64,000 nucleotides of DNA from Flectobacillus rivi (GCF_030056655.1 NZ_JASHIE010000015.1:129649-193648), one strand, 5' to 3'. Numbered from the stretch's first letter, positions 42,050-51,305 are shown. Notes: generated from the sequence alone by a model not told the origin. Made by a program: numbers and translations.

Positions 42050-42307
42050 AATAATATGTTTTTTGTTTGTTAAAAATTCAAAGTGGCGCTATCAAATAGA
42101 TTTGCTGTGCCAAAGATAATCAACAAAAAAATCGGACTATAGGTTATTCTCGAAAATTCTCAATTATTTGTTATTTCATTTCGCATCTAAACTTTGATGT
42201 TGAGCTAAATTTCTCTTTCATCAAACAATTCTTTCCCATTTTGGCTTAACTTTAAAGTAGAACAAAACCCTCTCCTTTTATACATTTAACAAACTAATAT
42301 CAATTCT

Positions 42308-43975
42308 ATGAAAAAAAGTTACTTCTTGCCAATAGCCTGTTTCGGCTGTCTATTTTTAGGCGCCTTTATTGGTAAAAAACTTGAAAATCAACCCATCACT
42401 ACCAATGTCATACGTCATGCCCAATCACTATTAGGCTTGGAATTTACGGAAGCAGAAGCTGATTCCATGATTTTTGACGTGACTGATAATAGACGGAATT
42501 TTGAAGAAATTCGAAAGGTTCCTATCAACAATGAGGTTGCTCCAGCTGTTGCCTTTAATCCTTTACCTATAGGATTTACTTTTGATAAAACTCCCTCAAA
42601 GTTTATTCCCTCAACAAACCCTAATGTTAAACTTCCTATAAATAAAAGTGATTTGGCTTTTATGAGTGTTCGCGAATTGGCTGAATTGATTCGTACCAAA
42701 CAAATTAGCTCATTAGAACTAACACAGTTTTTCTTGGAAAGACTAAAAACCTATGACAAACAATTAGCGTGTGTAATTACCCTTACAGAAGATTTGGCCA
42801 TTCAACAAGCTAAAAAAGCTGACGCAGAAATAGCCAAAGGGAAATATAGAGGCCTATTACATGGTATTCCGTATGGCGCAAAAGATTTACTAGCTAAAAA
42901 AGGATACAAAACCACTTGGGGCTCTGTACCATTCAAAGACCAAGTGTTGGACTATGATGCGACTGTCGTGACTCGTCTCGAAGAAGCTGGCGCTGTACTT
43001 TGTGCCAAACTAACACTCGGAGAGCTAGCGTGGGGAGATGTTTGGTTTGGAGGAACAACCAAAAACCCTTGGAATCTCAAACGTGGTTCGTCAGGCTCGT
43101 CGGCTGGTTCGGCATCCTCTGTTTCGGCAGGACTATTACCATTTGCCATTGGCTCCGAAACTTTAGGCTCTATTGTATCGCCTTCTTCCGAATGTGGAAC
43201 TACTGGACTTCGCCCAAGTTTTGGTCGCGTACCTCGTACAGGTGCAATGGCTTTGAGCTGGTCGATGGATAAACTTGGTCCTATTTGTAGAACAGTCGAA
43301 GATTGTGCGATTGTCTTTAATGCTATTAAAGGAACTGACGGAAAAGACCTCAGTACCATTGATGCTTCGTTTAGTTTTAATGGTAATAGAAAAGACTTAA
43401 AAGGTATCAGAATCGCCTATTTGAAAAAAGATTTTGATCGAAATTACCCAACGAAGAGCCAAGATTCACTATCCTTGGCAACTTTACGCAAATTAGGTGC
43501 TGAGTTAATACCACTTGAACTTCCTAACTATCCTGTAGGAGACATGACCATTATCCTCAGCGCCGAAGCAGCCACAGCATTTGACGAGCTAACACGCAAT
43601 GGAAAAGATGACGCCATGGTCAGACAAATCAAGAATGCTTGGCCAAATTCATTCCGTGCGTCTCGTTTTATTCCTGCGGTAGAATACCTACAAGCCAATC
43701 GCCTCCGTACCAAGCTTATTCAGGATATGGAGACTAAACTAAAAGATATAGACGTTTATATTTCACCAGCCTTTGGTAATGCCAATTTGACATTAACCAA
43801 TTTGTCGGGGCACCCTTGCGTGGTATTACCCAACGGTTTCCGTCCAGAAGGGCGTCCAACAAGTATTACTTTTATGGGGAAATTGTTTGGTGAAGGCAAG
43901 TTGTTGGAGGTAGCCAAAATCTACCAAGATGCTACCGATTTTCACAAAAAGCACCCAGAGTGGCTTAAGAAATAA
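42308..43975 (+). CDS. Amidase-signature family hydrolase, exported or membrane-anchored
   Basis: 555 residues. Hydrophobic N-terminus (about 4-22) acts as a signal or anchor. Residues about 120-550 are an amidase-signature domain with the Ser-cisSer-Lys triad: Lys192 in HGIPYGAKDLL, the Ser-rich RGSSGSSAGSAS loop (259-270), and the nucleophile segment FAIGSETLGSIVSPSS. It hydrolyses an amide whose identity cannot be told. It differs from GatA in its N-terminal 110-residue extension and signal peptide. Stands alone. Confidence 0.88.
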   Translation: MKKSYFLPIACFGCLFLGAFIGKKLENQPITTNVIRHAQSLLGLEFTEAEADSMIFDVTDNRRNFEEIRKVPINNEVAPAVAFNPLPIGFTFDKTPSKFIPSTNPNVKLPINKSDLAFMSVRELAELIRTKQISSLELTQFFLERLKTYDKQLACVITLTEDLAIQQAKKADAEIAKGKYRGLLHGIPYGAKDLLAKKGYKTTWGSVPFKDQVLDYDATVVTRLEEAGAVLCAKLTLGELAWGDVWFGGTTKNPWNLKRGSSGSSAGSASSVSAGLLPFAIGSETLGSIVSPSSECGTTGLRPSFGRVPRTGAMALSWSMDKLGPICRTVEDCAIVFNAIKGTDGKDLSTIDASFSFNGNRKDLKGIRIAYLKKDFDRNYPTKSQDSLSLATLRKLGAELIPLELPNYPVGDMTIILSAEAATAFDELTRNGKDDAMVRQIKNAWPNSFRASRFIPAVEYLQANRLRTKLIQDMETKLKDIDVYISPAFGNANLTLTNLSGHPCVVLPNGFRPEGRPTSITFMGKLFGEGKLLEVAKIYQDATDFHKKHPEWLKK

Positions 43976-43984
43976 CTATTTTCA

Positions 43985-44133
43985 TTGTAACTTCAATTAT
44001 TGAGTGAATAAGTGATTGAACGAATGAGTGATTAATTTTTAATCTATAATTTACAAAGCATTACGTCTGATAATATAGGTATTTGTAAAAATCACTCAAT
44101 CACAAACCACTCAATCACTCAATATTTATACGA
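43985..44133. repeat. Composite repeat family B, copy 5 without the GC hairpin
   Basis: Left arm ATTGAGTGAATAAGTGATTG (from 43999), centre TTACAAAGCATTACGTCTGA (44050-44069), right arm AAAATCACTCAATCACAAAC and CACTCAATCACTCAAT. The outer arms are inverted repeats of each other. The only complete copy lying between genes on the same strand, and the only one without the GC-cored hairpin. Confidence 0.7.
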
Positions 44134-44134
44134 T

Positions 44135-44977
44135 ATGCGATTTACTTTTTTTATTTGCTTGTTATTGACAGCTTTTCGTTTTCAGGATGCTTTACCCAAA
44201 GAAGCTATCGCTCAAATGATTGCGACAGAAAAAGCGTTTGCTAAAATGGCATTAGATAAAAATACACCAGCAGCCTTTCTCTATTTTTTAGCACCTGATG
44301 GCGTAGTTTTTGACAAAGGAATGCCACAAAATGGCCTGGAAATATGGAAAAACAAAAAACCTCAAGGCTTATTACAATGGCAACCTATCTATGCAGGAAT
44401 GGCACTGTCAGGGGATTTGGGCTACTCTATTGGTAATTGGCAAGCTTCAGCTAATGCACAAACAACAGCTTCCGCTACTGGTACATTTGTCACGCTTTGG
44501 CAAAAACAAAATACAGGCGATTGGCGTGTTCGTGCCGATATAGGTGTTGCACACAAGGCCAATCCCAACCAAGTACTCAAAGAAAGGTTTAGTGCCTTCA
44601 AACCATCAAGCAATTCGGTGATTCAAGCAGAGCGTTTTGTATTCATGAAGGATTTTTATTACTGGAAAAATGCTCAAACATCATTGAACCCACACGAGCC
44701 GCACCTTGCTGAAAACGTCTTACTAATTAGAGATAACAACATACCAATAGAGGGAAAAGCCAATGCTGTAGCTTTTCTACAAAAAAATTATCAGAAAAAA
44801 CTCATTTATACAGGCCTCAAAACTATCGTATCACAAGCTACCGACTTGGCTTGTGTTTATGGGAGTATTTCAGGAAAAGCTCAAGATAAAGACATCAAGG
44901 GCAGTTTTCTGAGAGTTTGGCAACAAGAATCTAAAAATACTTGGAAAATCGTGGTTGATGTAGAAACAATTCAATAA
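44135..44977 (+). CDS. Secreted protein with two NTF2/SnoaL-like (DUF4440-type) domains
   Basis: 280 residues. Short signal peptide (about 1-17). Residues about 22-145 follow the NTF2-like order (helix MIATEKAFAKMALDK, VVFDKG, YSIGNWQ, GTFVTLWQKQNTGDWRVRADIG). Residues about 160-280 repeat it more loosely (ENVLLIRD, ACVYGSISG, GSFLRVWQQESKNTWKIVVDV). Such domains bind small ligands or act in enzymes; function here unknown. The downstream gene nagA starts 80 bases later, so cotranscription is possible. Confidence 0.65.
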   Translation: MRFTFFICLLLTAFRFQDALPKEAIAQMIATEKAFAKMALDKNTPAAFLYFLAPDGVVFDKGMPQNGLEIWKNKKPQGLLQWQPIYAGMALSGDLGYSIGNWQASANAQTTASATGTFVTLWQKQNTGDWRVRADIGVAHKANPNQVLKERFSAFKPSSNSVIQAERFVFMKDFYYWKNAQTSLNPHEPHLAENVLLIRDNNIPIEGKANAVAFLQKNYQKKLIYTGLKTIVSQATDLACVYGSISGKAQDKDIKGSFLRVWQQESKNTWKIVVDVETIQ

Positions 44978-45056
44978 GAGTTTGTCTCTTCATCAACCTA
45001 TTTTATACACACTACTACGAAAACTTACCTCATTCATTACGTTAACCATTTAGCTT

Positions 45057-46181
45057 ATGTACGCATTAAAAAACTGCAAAATTTATACTTCTTCAAAAAT
45101 TCTTGAACAACATGCAATTGTCATCAAGGATGAAAGTATTTTGCAAATTATCCCAGAGGAACAAATTGATAGCGAACTATCAACGGTAGACATGAGAGGG
45201 TATTCTATTGCTCCATCTTTTGTAGATATTCAAATCTACGGTGGTGGCGGTAGTTTATTCAACTCTAGCACAAGTATTCAGACAATTCAAAAAACCTATC
45301 AAGAAATACGACGTTCAGGAACAAGTCATTTTCAAATTACTCTTTCTTCTACGCCACTTGATAAAATATTAGAGGCTATCCAAGTTGCGAAAGATTATTT
45401 AGCTCAAGGCGGAAAAGGCTTGGCAGGGTTACATTTGGAAGGTCCTTATTTTAGTTTTCCTAAACGTGGTGCACACGTAGCTGAATTTATTAGAAAGCCC
45501 ACCAATGAAGAACTCATTCAAGTGGTAGAAGCGTCAAAAGGGTTACCAACCTATATGACAATCGCTCCAGAAGAGTTTACCAAAGAGCAACTAGAGTACT
45601 TACTTGACAGCCATATTATCATCTCGGCAGGACATAGTTCTGCTACCTACGAACAAGCTACAGAAGCTTTTGACAAAGGTATTAAACGAGTTACTCACCT
45701 TTTCAATGCCATGTCGCAGTTTCAGAGTCGTGAGCCAGGGCTTGTAGGCGCTACCTATGATAGCGATGTTTGGGCAAGCATTATTCCTGATGGCGTACAT
45801 GTAAGTTACCCGACGGTAAGTATTTCGAAAAAAATGATGGGCGAACGCCTTTTTATCATAACCGATGCCGTTACTGAAGACATTTCTGGCGATTATAAAT
45901 TTATTCACGCTGGCGATCGCTATGTCGATACCAATGGTATTTTATCAGGTTCGGCGCTTAGCATGATTCAAGGGGTTATTAATTGCTACTTAAAAGTAGG
46001 TATTCCTCTAGATGAATCCTTACGTATGGCATCTACGTATCCAGCTCAAGCCATCCAACAAGACCAAACCTTAGGCAAGATAGAAGAAGGGTTTCAAGCC
46101 AATATGGTTATTTTCAACGAAGACTTAGAGGTTCAGGGAATTATAGAACAAGGATATCTCGAATGGTTTCTTGAAATTTAA
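45057..46181 (+). CDS. nagA: N-acetylglucosamine-6-phosphate deacetylase
   Basis: 374 residues. Amidohydrolase TIM barrel with the NagA metal-site segments: GLHLEGPYF (metal Glu), SAGHSSA (His), VTHLFNAMS (His), IPDGVHV and LFIITDAV (catalytic Asp). The N-terminal SFVDIQIYGGGG corresponds to the usual F-I-D-x-H-x-H-G region but lacks the first histidine pair, as in single-metal NagA enzymes. It converts GlcNAc-6-P to GlcN-6-P in amino-sugar and cell-wall recycling. nagB is not nearby. Confidence 0.93.
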   Translation: MYALKNCKIYTSSKILEQHAIVIKDESILQIIPEEQIDSELSTVDMRGYSIAPSFVDIQIYGGGGSLFNSSTSIQTIQKTYQEIRRSGTSHFQITLSSTPLDKILEAIQVAKDYLAQGGKGLAGLHLEGPYFSFPKRGAHVAEFIRKPTNEELIQVVEASKGLPTYMTIAPEEFTKEQLEYLLDSHIIISAGHSSATYEQATEAFDKGIKRVTHLFNAMSQFQSREPGLVGATYDSDVWASIIPDGVHVSYPTVSISKKMMGERLFIITDAVTEDISGDYKFIHAGDRYVDTNGILSGSALSMIQGVINCYLKVGIPLDESLRMASTYPAQAIQQDQTLGKIEEGFQANMVIFNEDLEVQGIIEQGYLEWFLEI

Positions 46182-46260
46182 GTCCTAATACTTTTCAATA
46201 TGTTGGGATACTTGCTAATCCTTACCTTATTTTGCATGTTCACAATGGCTGATTTTTTAC

Positions 46261-47406
46261 ATGCAATTACAATCTAAGCAACCCCATATTGGTACTACCA
46301 TTTTTACGGTCATGTCTAAACTAGCCAATGACCATGGCGCACTCAATCTGTCACAAGGTTTTCCCAATTTTGAGTGCTCTTCCAAATTGATTGAATTAGT
46401 TGAAAAATATTTACGCAAAGGCATGAACCAATATGCTCCGTTATCTGGCATTCAGCCTTTGCGTGAAATTATTGCACAAAAAACATCAGAACTTTACGGT
46501 ATTTCCTATCATCCTGACCAAGAAGTAACGATTGTGTCGGGTGCAACTGAAGCACTATACGCCGCCATCACAGCTGTGGTACAAACAGGCGACGAGGTTA
46601 TCTTACTCGAACCCAACTACGACTCTTACGAGCCAGCTGTTCGCCTCAACGGCGGTATTCCTGTCTATGTTACGCTTACTCCAGAAAATAATTACCAGAT
46701 TGATTGGTCGGTCGTAAAAGCCAAAATCACAGAAAAGACAAAACTCATTTTGCTCAATACACCTCATAACCCAACAGGAACGGTCATGAGCAAAGACGAT
46801 CTTGAGCAATTAGCAGCTATTGTGAAGGATACCAATATTTTTATTGTTAGTGATGAAGTGTACGAGCATATCATCTTTGACGGTCATAATCATTGGAGCC
46901 CTATTCGTCATCCTGAACTTCAAAAGCGTACCTTTGTTTGTGGTTCGTTTGGCAAAACATTTCATGTCACTGGTTGGAAAGTAGGATATTGCTTAGCTCC
47001 ACAACAGCTCAGCGAGGAGTTTAGAAAAGTGCACCAATGGCTAACATTTTCTACTGTAACTCCTATCCAATATGCTTTGGCAGAGTTTCTTCAAGAACCC
47101 GATAACTATTTGTCCGTTTCAAAGTTTTATCAAGAAAAACGTGATAAGTTTATTTCATGTATTCAGGGAAGTAGATTTGAATGGACTCCAGCAAGTGGTA
47201 GCTTTTTCCAGTGTGTCAATTATGCTAACATTACTGACGAAAACGATTTGGCATTAGCACAACGCCTTACCAAAGAAATCGGTGTAGCAAGTATTCCTGT
47301 TTCTGTTTTTTATCATCAGAAAAACGATTACAAAATTTTAAGATTTTGTTTTGCCAAGGATGACCAAACTTTAGAGATAGCTGGCGAACGATTGAGTAAA
47401 TTATAA
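46261..47406 (+). CDS. PLP-dependent aminotransferase, methionine aminotransferase (YbdL)-like
   Basis: 381 residues, fold-type I, class I/II. N-terminal LNLSQGFPNFE, VSGATEAL, EPNYDSYEP, LLNTPHNPTG, VSDEVYEHI and the PLP lysine Lys232 in SFGKTFHVTGWKVGY; C-terminal RFCFAK. The QGFPNFE start and GWKVGY match the kynurenine/methionine aminotransferase group. Transfers the amino group of methionine or an aromatic amino acid to a keto acid. Next gene 17 bases downstream, likely same transcript. Confidence 0.9.
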   Translation: MQLQSKQPHIGTTIFTVMSKLANDHGALNLSQGFPNFECSSKLIELVEKYLRKGMNQYAPLSGIQPLREIIAQKTSELYGISYHPDQEVTIVSGATEALYAAITAVVQTGDEVILLEPNYDSYEPAVRLNGGIPVYVTLTPENNYQIDWSVVKAKITEKTKLILLNTPHNPTGTVMSKDDLEQLAAIVKDTNIFIVSDEVYEHIIFDGHNHWSPIRHPELQKRTFVCGSFGKTFHVTGWKVGYCLAPQQLSEEFRKVHQWLTFSTVTPIQYALAEFLQEPDNYLSVSKFYQEKRDKFISCIQGSRFEWTPASGSFFQCVNYANITDENDLALAQRLTKEIGVASIPVSVFYHQKNDYKILRFCFAKDDQTLEIAGERLSKL

Positions 47407-47422
47407 CAAAACATTTATCAAC

Positions 47423-47812
47423 ATGAAAAAAATTATCAGTGAGTTCATTGGGATATTTCTATTGATTAGCACTTTGGCTTGTACCAAACAACCCAACTTG
47501 GCAGAACTCGATTTGGAAACATGGAAATCAGACAGAGGTGGTTGTCAAGGCAAACGATTAGCCATGTTAGAAAAAGTAAAAAGCCTGAAAGAAGAAATAA
47601 GAGGCGTTAGTGCCAACGATATGGATGATTATTTAGGAAAACCAGACCTTCAACAGTTGGCCGACCGTAATCAAAAATACTATATCTACTTTTTTGAACC
47701 CGGTACACACTGTCAAAACAAGACACAGAAATCTAGTGCGCTATCTATGAGTATCCGATTTAGTGCAATGGGAATCGCCACAGAAGTTACCTTTCAACAT
47801 GGTACGCCATAA
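47423..47812 (+). CDS. Hypothetical lipoprotein
   Basis: 129 residues. Signal peptide with lipobox T-L-A-C (Cys20). The mature part contains W-K-S-D-R-G-G-C, a stretch LGKPDLQQLADRNQKYYIYFFEPGTHC that recalls the small BamE/SmpA-type fold (gate LGxPD...Y.Y), and two Cys. A role in the envelope is likely, nothing more can be said. The stop codon is inside the stem of the terminator that follows. Confidence 0.6.
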   Translation: MKKIISEFIGIFLLISTLACTKQPNLAELDLETWKSDRGGCQGKRLAMLEKVKSLKEEIRGVSANDMDDYLGKPDLQQLADRNQKYYIYFFEPGTHCQNKTQKSSALSMSIRFSAMGIATEVTFQHGTP

Positions 47813-47852
47813 AACAAAATAGGCTCGGGTGACCGAGCCTATTTTGTTTTAT
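47809..47852. terminator. Bidirectional terminator overlapping a stop codon
   Basis: A perfect 20-bp stem (47809-47828 with 47833-47852) and loop GTGA; GC core AGGCTCGG with A-rich and T-rich sides. The TAA of the upstream gene (47810-47812) is part of the stem. Serves both convergent genes. Confidence 0.85.
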
Positions 47853-47870
47853 ATTTTATAGTAACGTTGT

Positions 47871-48374
47871 TTAAAAACGTACAGGTAACACATAATACGA
47901 TGCTACCTCTATACCTCTAATTTTACCGGGATTCCAAGCATTCATTTTTCGTACTACTCTAATAGCTTCAGCACTGATTTGAGGATCGCCATTGCTTTCT
48001 ACAATATGCACTTTGCTAATTTCGCCATAACGTTCAACTAAGAACTTCACCAAAACAACCTCGCCCTTTGAACCTTTAGGTCTAATAAGATTTTGAGCGA
48101 TAAATCTACGAACAGCTTCATCACCTCCAGGAAATGAAGGTGCAATATCAACCTCATGATAAATAGAATCTCTATCTACAGGAGCCGCACTAACTCCAAT
48201 TTCATAACCTCTGGTATCAGATATATGCTGAGATGACGTAGATGCCCAATTAAGTGATTTTTCTATATTGGAGCGTTCTTGAGGTTTTATGGTAGATGAA
48301 GCATACTTACTCTTTTGAGCTTGTATCTGAAATATAAGTAACGAGCTTAAAAATAAAAGAAGGATCTTTTTCAT
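47871..48374 (-). CDS. TonB C-terminal domain protein without membrane anchor
   Basis: 167 residues. Sec signal peptide (about 1-19, ends QAQ). The C-terminal 80 or so residues are a TonB C-terminal-type domain: FPGGDEAVRRFIAQNLIRP, GEVVLVKFLVERYGEISKVHIVES, DPQISAEAIRVVRKMNAWNPGKIRG. The proline-rich spacer and N-terminal membrane anchor of a real energy transducer are missing, so it is a free periplasmic or outer-membrane-associated TonB-like protein. A TACATTTG box (minus strand 48399-48392) lies 18 bases upstream. Confidence 0.8.
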   Translation of the reverse strand: MKKILLLFLSSLLIFQIQAQKSKYASSTIKPQERSNIEKSLNWASTSSQHISDTRGYEIGVSAAPVDRDSIYHEVDIAPSFPGGDEAVRRFIAQNLIRPKGSKGEVVLVKFLVERYGEISKVHIVESNGDPQISAEAIRVVRKMNAWNPGKIRGIEVASYYVLPVRF

Positions 48375-48709
48375 GTGTTAATAGACTAATTCAAATGTAA
48401 CTACTCAATTAATTATCAATCGGACAAACCCTGTCAGGTTTGTGCTCTTGACGTCATTGGCGGTTCTTGTCAAGGGTAACACAAAAGACATAACTATTTA
48501 TCTTGCAATTTGTTGGCTAACATTTCAAAAAATATGCCAAAAAGAAAAGTGAGAGTATTTTGGAGGGCACGAAGATAGGAAGAATAATGAATGTTTTAAA
48601 ATAAAATCCTTTATTTTACCATTAATCCATTATTTTCTTTTTTTGTACTAAAAACGGCACGCAAAAAAAAAGTAAACCTTAATTAAGATAAGGTTTACTC
48701 ATTTTTTTA
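48375..48709. other. Intergenic region (335 bp)
   Basis: Contains a small inverted repeat ACAAACC...GGTTTGT (48424-48443), CTTGAC...GTCAAG (about 48447-48474) and the terminator at 48671-48699. No gene seen. Confidence 0.4.
48671..48699. terminator. Terminator of the holin-like gene
   Basis: AGTAAACCTT (48671-48680) and AAGGTTTACT (48690-48699), perfect 10 bp, A-run on the left supplies the T-run for minus-strand transcription. Confidence 0.8.
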
Positions 48710-49054
48710 TTAGTCTAAAATCCATCCTAAAATTGTGGATACCACAGAGATACCAAAGCTAAACAATAATGGAGGTACAAAGCCGTGGACATTAAAACCC
48801 GTGACAAAATGTGACACCAAATACACCAGAATCACATTGATTACTAATAAAAATAATCCTAGACTAAGAATAGTAATAGGAAAGCTGATAATTTTGAGAA
48901 CAGGCTTGAGGAAGGTATTTACAAAACCCATCGCTATAGCCACCTTCAAGGATATGATAAAATTATCATCCTGAATTACGATACCATCAATGTATTTAGC
49001 AAATACAATCACAGCAATCGCAATCAATAAATACTTAATGATGAAATTGACCAT
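48710..49054 (-). CDS. Phage holin family IV-like small membrane protein (YvlD type)
   Basis: 114 residues, four membrane helices. Matches the PF04020/YvlD pattern: I..YLLIAIAVIVFAKYIDGI near the start, AIAMGFVNTFLKPVLKIISFPITILSLGLFLLVINVILVYLVSHFVTGF in the middle. Despite the name it is a chromosomal housekeeping membrane protein in many phyla, and nothing here suggests a prophage. Last gene of the his-strand block; 44 bases after hisIE, so it may be read with the his genes. Confidence 0.85.
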   Translation of the reverse strand: MVNFIIKYLLIAIAVIVFAKYIDGIVIQDDNFIISLKVAIAMGFVNTFLKPVLKIISFPITILSLGLFLLVINVILVYLVSHFVTGFNVHGFVPPLLFSFGISVVSTILGWILD

Positions 49055-49098
49055 TGTTTGTATAAAAAGGTTTGAAGATGTTTGAGCTTCAACAATAG

Positions 49099-49698
49099 CT
49101 ACTTGCTATGTCTTGTACGAAGTACGTCAATGATTTCGTCAAAATCAATACCTCTTTGCTCTAACAATACCAAATAGTGAAACAATAGGTCTGCTGCTTC
49201 GCCTTTAAACAAATCATTGTTGTTGTCCATAGCCTCAATCACTAGCTCTACAGCCTCCTCTCCTACTTTTTGAGCGATTTTATTGGTTCCTTTTTCAAAT
49301 AAACTTGCTGTATATGATTTTTCGGAAGGATTATTTTTGCGCTCACGAATAACAGCCTTTAAATAGTTCAACCAACCTGCCTGTCCTGACGCATTTTTCT
49401 CATTCCAACAAGTATCAGCACCTGTATGACAAGTAGGTCCGGCTGGATTAACTTTAATCAAAAGTGTATCTTCATCACAGTCTTTTAAGATTTCGACTAC
49501 ATGTAAGAAATTATCTGAAGTCTCTCCTTTAGTCCAAAGACGTTGTTTTGAACGACTGAAGAATGTAACCACACCTTCTTTCTCTGTTTTTTCCAACGCC
49601 TCTTGATTCATATATCCCAACATCAATACCTTGTCGGATTTGGCATCTTGAATAACGGCAGGAATCAAGCCTCCTTGTTTTTCAAAATCTAATTGCAT
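49099..49698 (-). CDS. hisIE: Bifunctional phosphoribosyl-AMP cyclohydrolase / phosphoribosyl-ATP pyrophosphatase
   Basis: 199 residues from the Met at 49698 (MQLDFEKQGGLIPAV); the longer frame to 49764 reads through an inverted repeat. HisI domain about 1-110 with VLMLGYMNQEALEKT, SRSKQRLWTKGETS and the zinc ligands in DCDEDTLLIKVNPAGPTCHTGADTCW. HisE domain about 115-199 with SYTASLFEKGTNKIAQKVGEEAVELVIEA. It performs steps 2 and 3 of histidine synthesis. Fusion order is the usual one. Separated from hisF by 93 bases containing a 10-bp inverted repeat. Confidence 0.95.
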   Translation of the reverse strand: MQLDFEKQGGLIPAVIQDAKSDKVLMLGYMNQEALEKTEKEGVVTFFSRSKQRLWTKGETSDNFLHVVEILKDCDEDTLLIKVNPAGPTCHTGADTCWNEKNASGQAGWLNYLKAVIRERKNNPSEKSYTASLFEKGTNKIAQKVGEEAVELVIEAMDNNNDLFKGEAADLLFHYLVLLEQRGIDFDEIIDVLRTRHSK

Positions 49699-49724
49699 AG
49701 CTCTTAATTGATAAATGTGTGAAT

Positions 49725-49772
49725 GATGAATTGTAAACGATAAGTTGTAAATGACATCATTCACAATTCATC
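49725..49772. repeat. Inverted repeat between hisF and hisIE
   Basis: GATGAATTGT (49725-49734) and ACAATTCATC (49763-49772), perfect 10 bp. It has the sequence style of the other dispersed repeats (AATTGTAAACGATAAGTTGT) and lies inside an operon. Confidence 0.55.
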
Positions 49773-49791
49773 TTCTACAATTTTGATTTAT

Positions 49792-50547
49792 TTATAATCT
49801 TACTGAAATTCCTTGTTGTTGGAGATACTGTTTTAGTTCGATAATATCTATTTCTTTAAAATGAAAGATACTTGCGGCTAATCCAGCATCAGCTTTTCCT
49901 GTGGTAAATACTTCTGTAAAATGCTCCATGGTTCCAGCACCACCAGAAGCAATAATTGGAATAGAAGAATTTGCAGAAATAGTAGCGGTAAGCTCATTGG
50001 CAAAACCAGCTTTTGTACCGTCTGTATCCATAGATGTCAATAGAATTTCACCTGCTCCACGGTCTTCTACTTCTTTTGCCCAGGCAATAGTACGCAATTC
50101 GGTAGGTTTGCGTCCTCCATGTGTATGCACAATATGTTCACCTTCCACAAAACGAGTATCTATCGCAACAATAATACATTGAGATCCAAACTGTAATGCT
50201 AACTCATTAATCAATTCAGGGCGACGAACGGCCGAGGAATTAATAGAAACTTTATCGGCACCTGCATTTAATAAAGCCGAGACATCGTCGATAGAAGAAA
50301 TACCTCCACCTACCGTAAAGGGAATATTGACATGACGTGCCACATTACGCACCAAATCAATCAAGGTTTTACGGTTATCTACAGTTGCGGTAATATCCAA
50401 AAATACCAATTCGTCAGCTCCTTGTTCGGCGTAAATTGCGCCCAATTCCACAGGGTCGCCAGCATCGCGGAGATTAACGAAGTTAGTTCCTTTTACAGTT
50501 CTACCGTCTTTTATATCCAAACAAGGAATAATTCTTTTCGTTAGCAT
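49792..50547 (-). CDS. hisF: Imidazole glycerol phosphate synthase cyclase subunit
   Basis: 251 residues, TIM barrel with the twofold half-barrel motif. Catalytic Asp11 in IPCLDIKDGRTVKG and the second Asp (about 130) in VAIDTR; VGGGISS and GASGGAGT-like IIASGGAGTMEHF phosphate loops. It uses ammonia from HisH to cyclise PRFAR to imidazole glycerol phosphate and AICAR. Second-last enzyme gene of the his block. Confidence 0.97.
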   Translation of the reverse strand: MLTKRIIPCLDIKDGRTVKGTNFVNLRDAGDPVELGAIYAEQGADELVFLDITATVDNRKTLIDLVRNVARHVNIPFTVGGGISSIDDVSALLNAGADKVSINSSAVRRPELINELALQFGSQCIIVAIDTRFVEGEHIVHTHGGRKPTELRTIAWAKEVEDRGAGEILLTSMDTDGTKAGFANELTATISANSSIPIIASGGAGTMEHFTEVFTTGKADAGLAASIFHFKEIDIIELKQYLQQQGISVRL

Positions 50548-50582
50548 TGATAAGAAGTTATGAGTAAACTTGATATTGTTTT

Positions 50583-51305
50583 CTATTTATGAAAATCGGC
50601 TAATTGCTTTAACGTAATACGCCCTTCGTAAATAGCTTTTCCTACAATTACACCAAAGACATTCATTTCGTTTAACTGAATAATATCTTTCAATTCAGAT
50701 ACCCCACCACTTGCAATGATATGTAAGTCTGCAAAACGATCTTGAAGTTTTTGGTATAAATCAAAACTTGGTCCTTGTAATAAACCATCTTTGGCAACAT
50801 CTGTTGAAATCGTATATTTTGCTCCTTTAGCAATATATTCTCCTACAAAATCATAAACCGATTTTTCTGTTGACTCTTCCCAACCAGAAATGGCAATTTT
50901 TTCATCTTTGGCATCAGCACCCAAAATGATTTTTTCACCACCATATTCTTGCAACCATTTTTCAAACAACTCAGGATTTTTTACTGCTACACTACCACCT
51001 GTTACTTGTTTTGCACCATAATCAAAAGCCAATTGAATCATTTCATCTGACTGTACTCCTCCTCCAAAATCGATATGTAAGCTGGTTTTGTTGGCGATTG
51101 TTTCAAGAACTTTATGGTTGATAATGCGTTTTTGTTTAGCACCATCTAAGTCAACCAAATGTAAACGCTGAATACCTGCATCTTCAAATGACTTGGCAAC
51201 CTCTAAAGGGTTTTCATTATAAGTTTTTTTCTGAGAATAATCTCCTTGAGTAAGACGTACGCACTTGCCATCGATAATATCAATTGCTGGAATAATCTGA
51301 ATCAT
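50583..51305 (-). CDS. hisA: ProFAR isomerase
   Basis: 240 residues, TIM barrel. Catalytic Asp8 in IPAIDIIDGKCVRLTQGD, DFGGGVQSDE, the second catalytic Asp in ILGADAKD, and IIASGGVSELKDI. It isomerises the ProFAR aminoaldose to PRFAR. Lies between hisH and hisF, 35 bases before hisF. Confidence 0.97.
   Translation of the reverse strand: MIQIIPAIDIIDGKCVRLTQGDYSQKKTYNENPLEVAKSFEDAGIQRLHLVDLDGAKQKRIINHKVLETIANKTSLHIDFGGGVQSDEMIQLAFDYGAKQVTGGSVAVKNPELFEKWLQEYGGEKIILGADAKDEKIAISGWEESTEKSVYDFVGEYIAKGAKYTISTDVAKDGLLQGPSFDLYQKLQDRFADLHIIASGGVSELKDIIQLNEMNVFGVIVGKAIYEGRITLKQLADFHK

Noticed and set aside
42952..43359. 135-codon open frame on the minus strand inside the amidase gene
   Set aside because: It mirrors the amidase-signature Ser/Gly-rich region; no start signal, no family similarity, and the plus-strand protein is clearly real.
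42308..43975. GatA partner for the gatB at 33618
   Set aside because: The amidase has a signal or anchor and a 110-residue extension foreign to GatA, so it is a different amidase-signature enzyme.
48710..49054. Prophage remnant, suggested by the holin-like name
   Set aside because: The protein is the widespread YvlD-type membrane protein; no lysis, capsid, integrase or attachment site is nearby.
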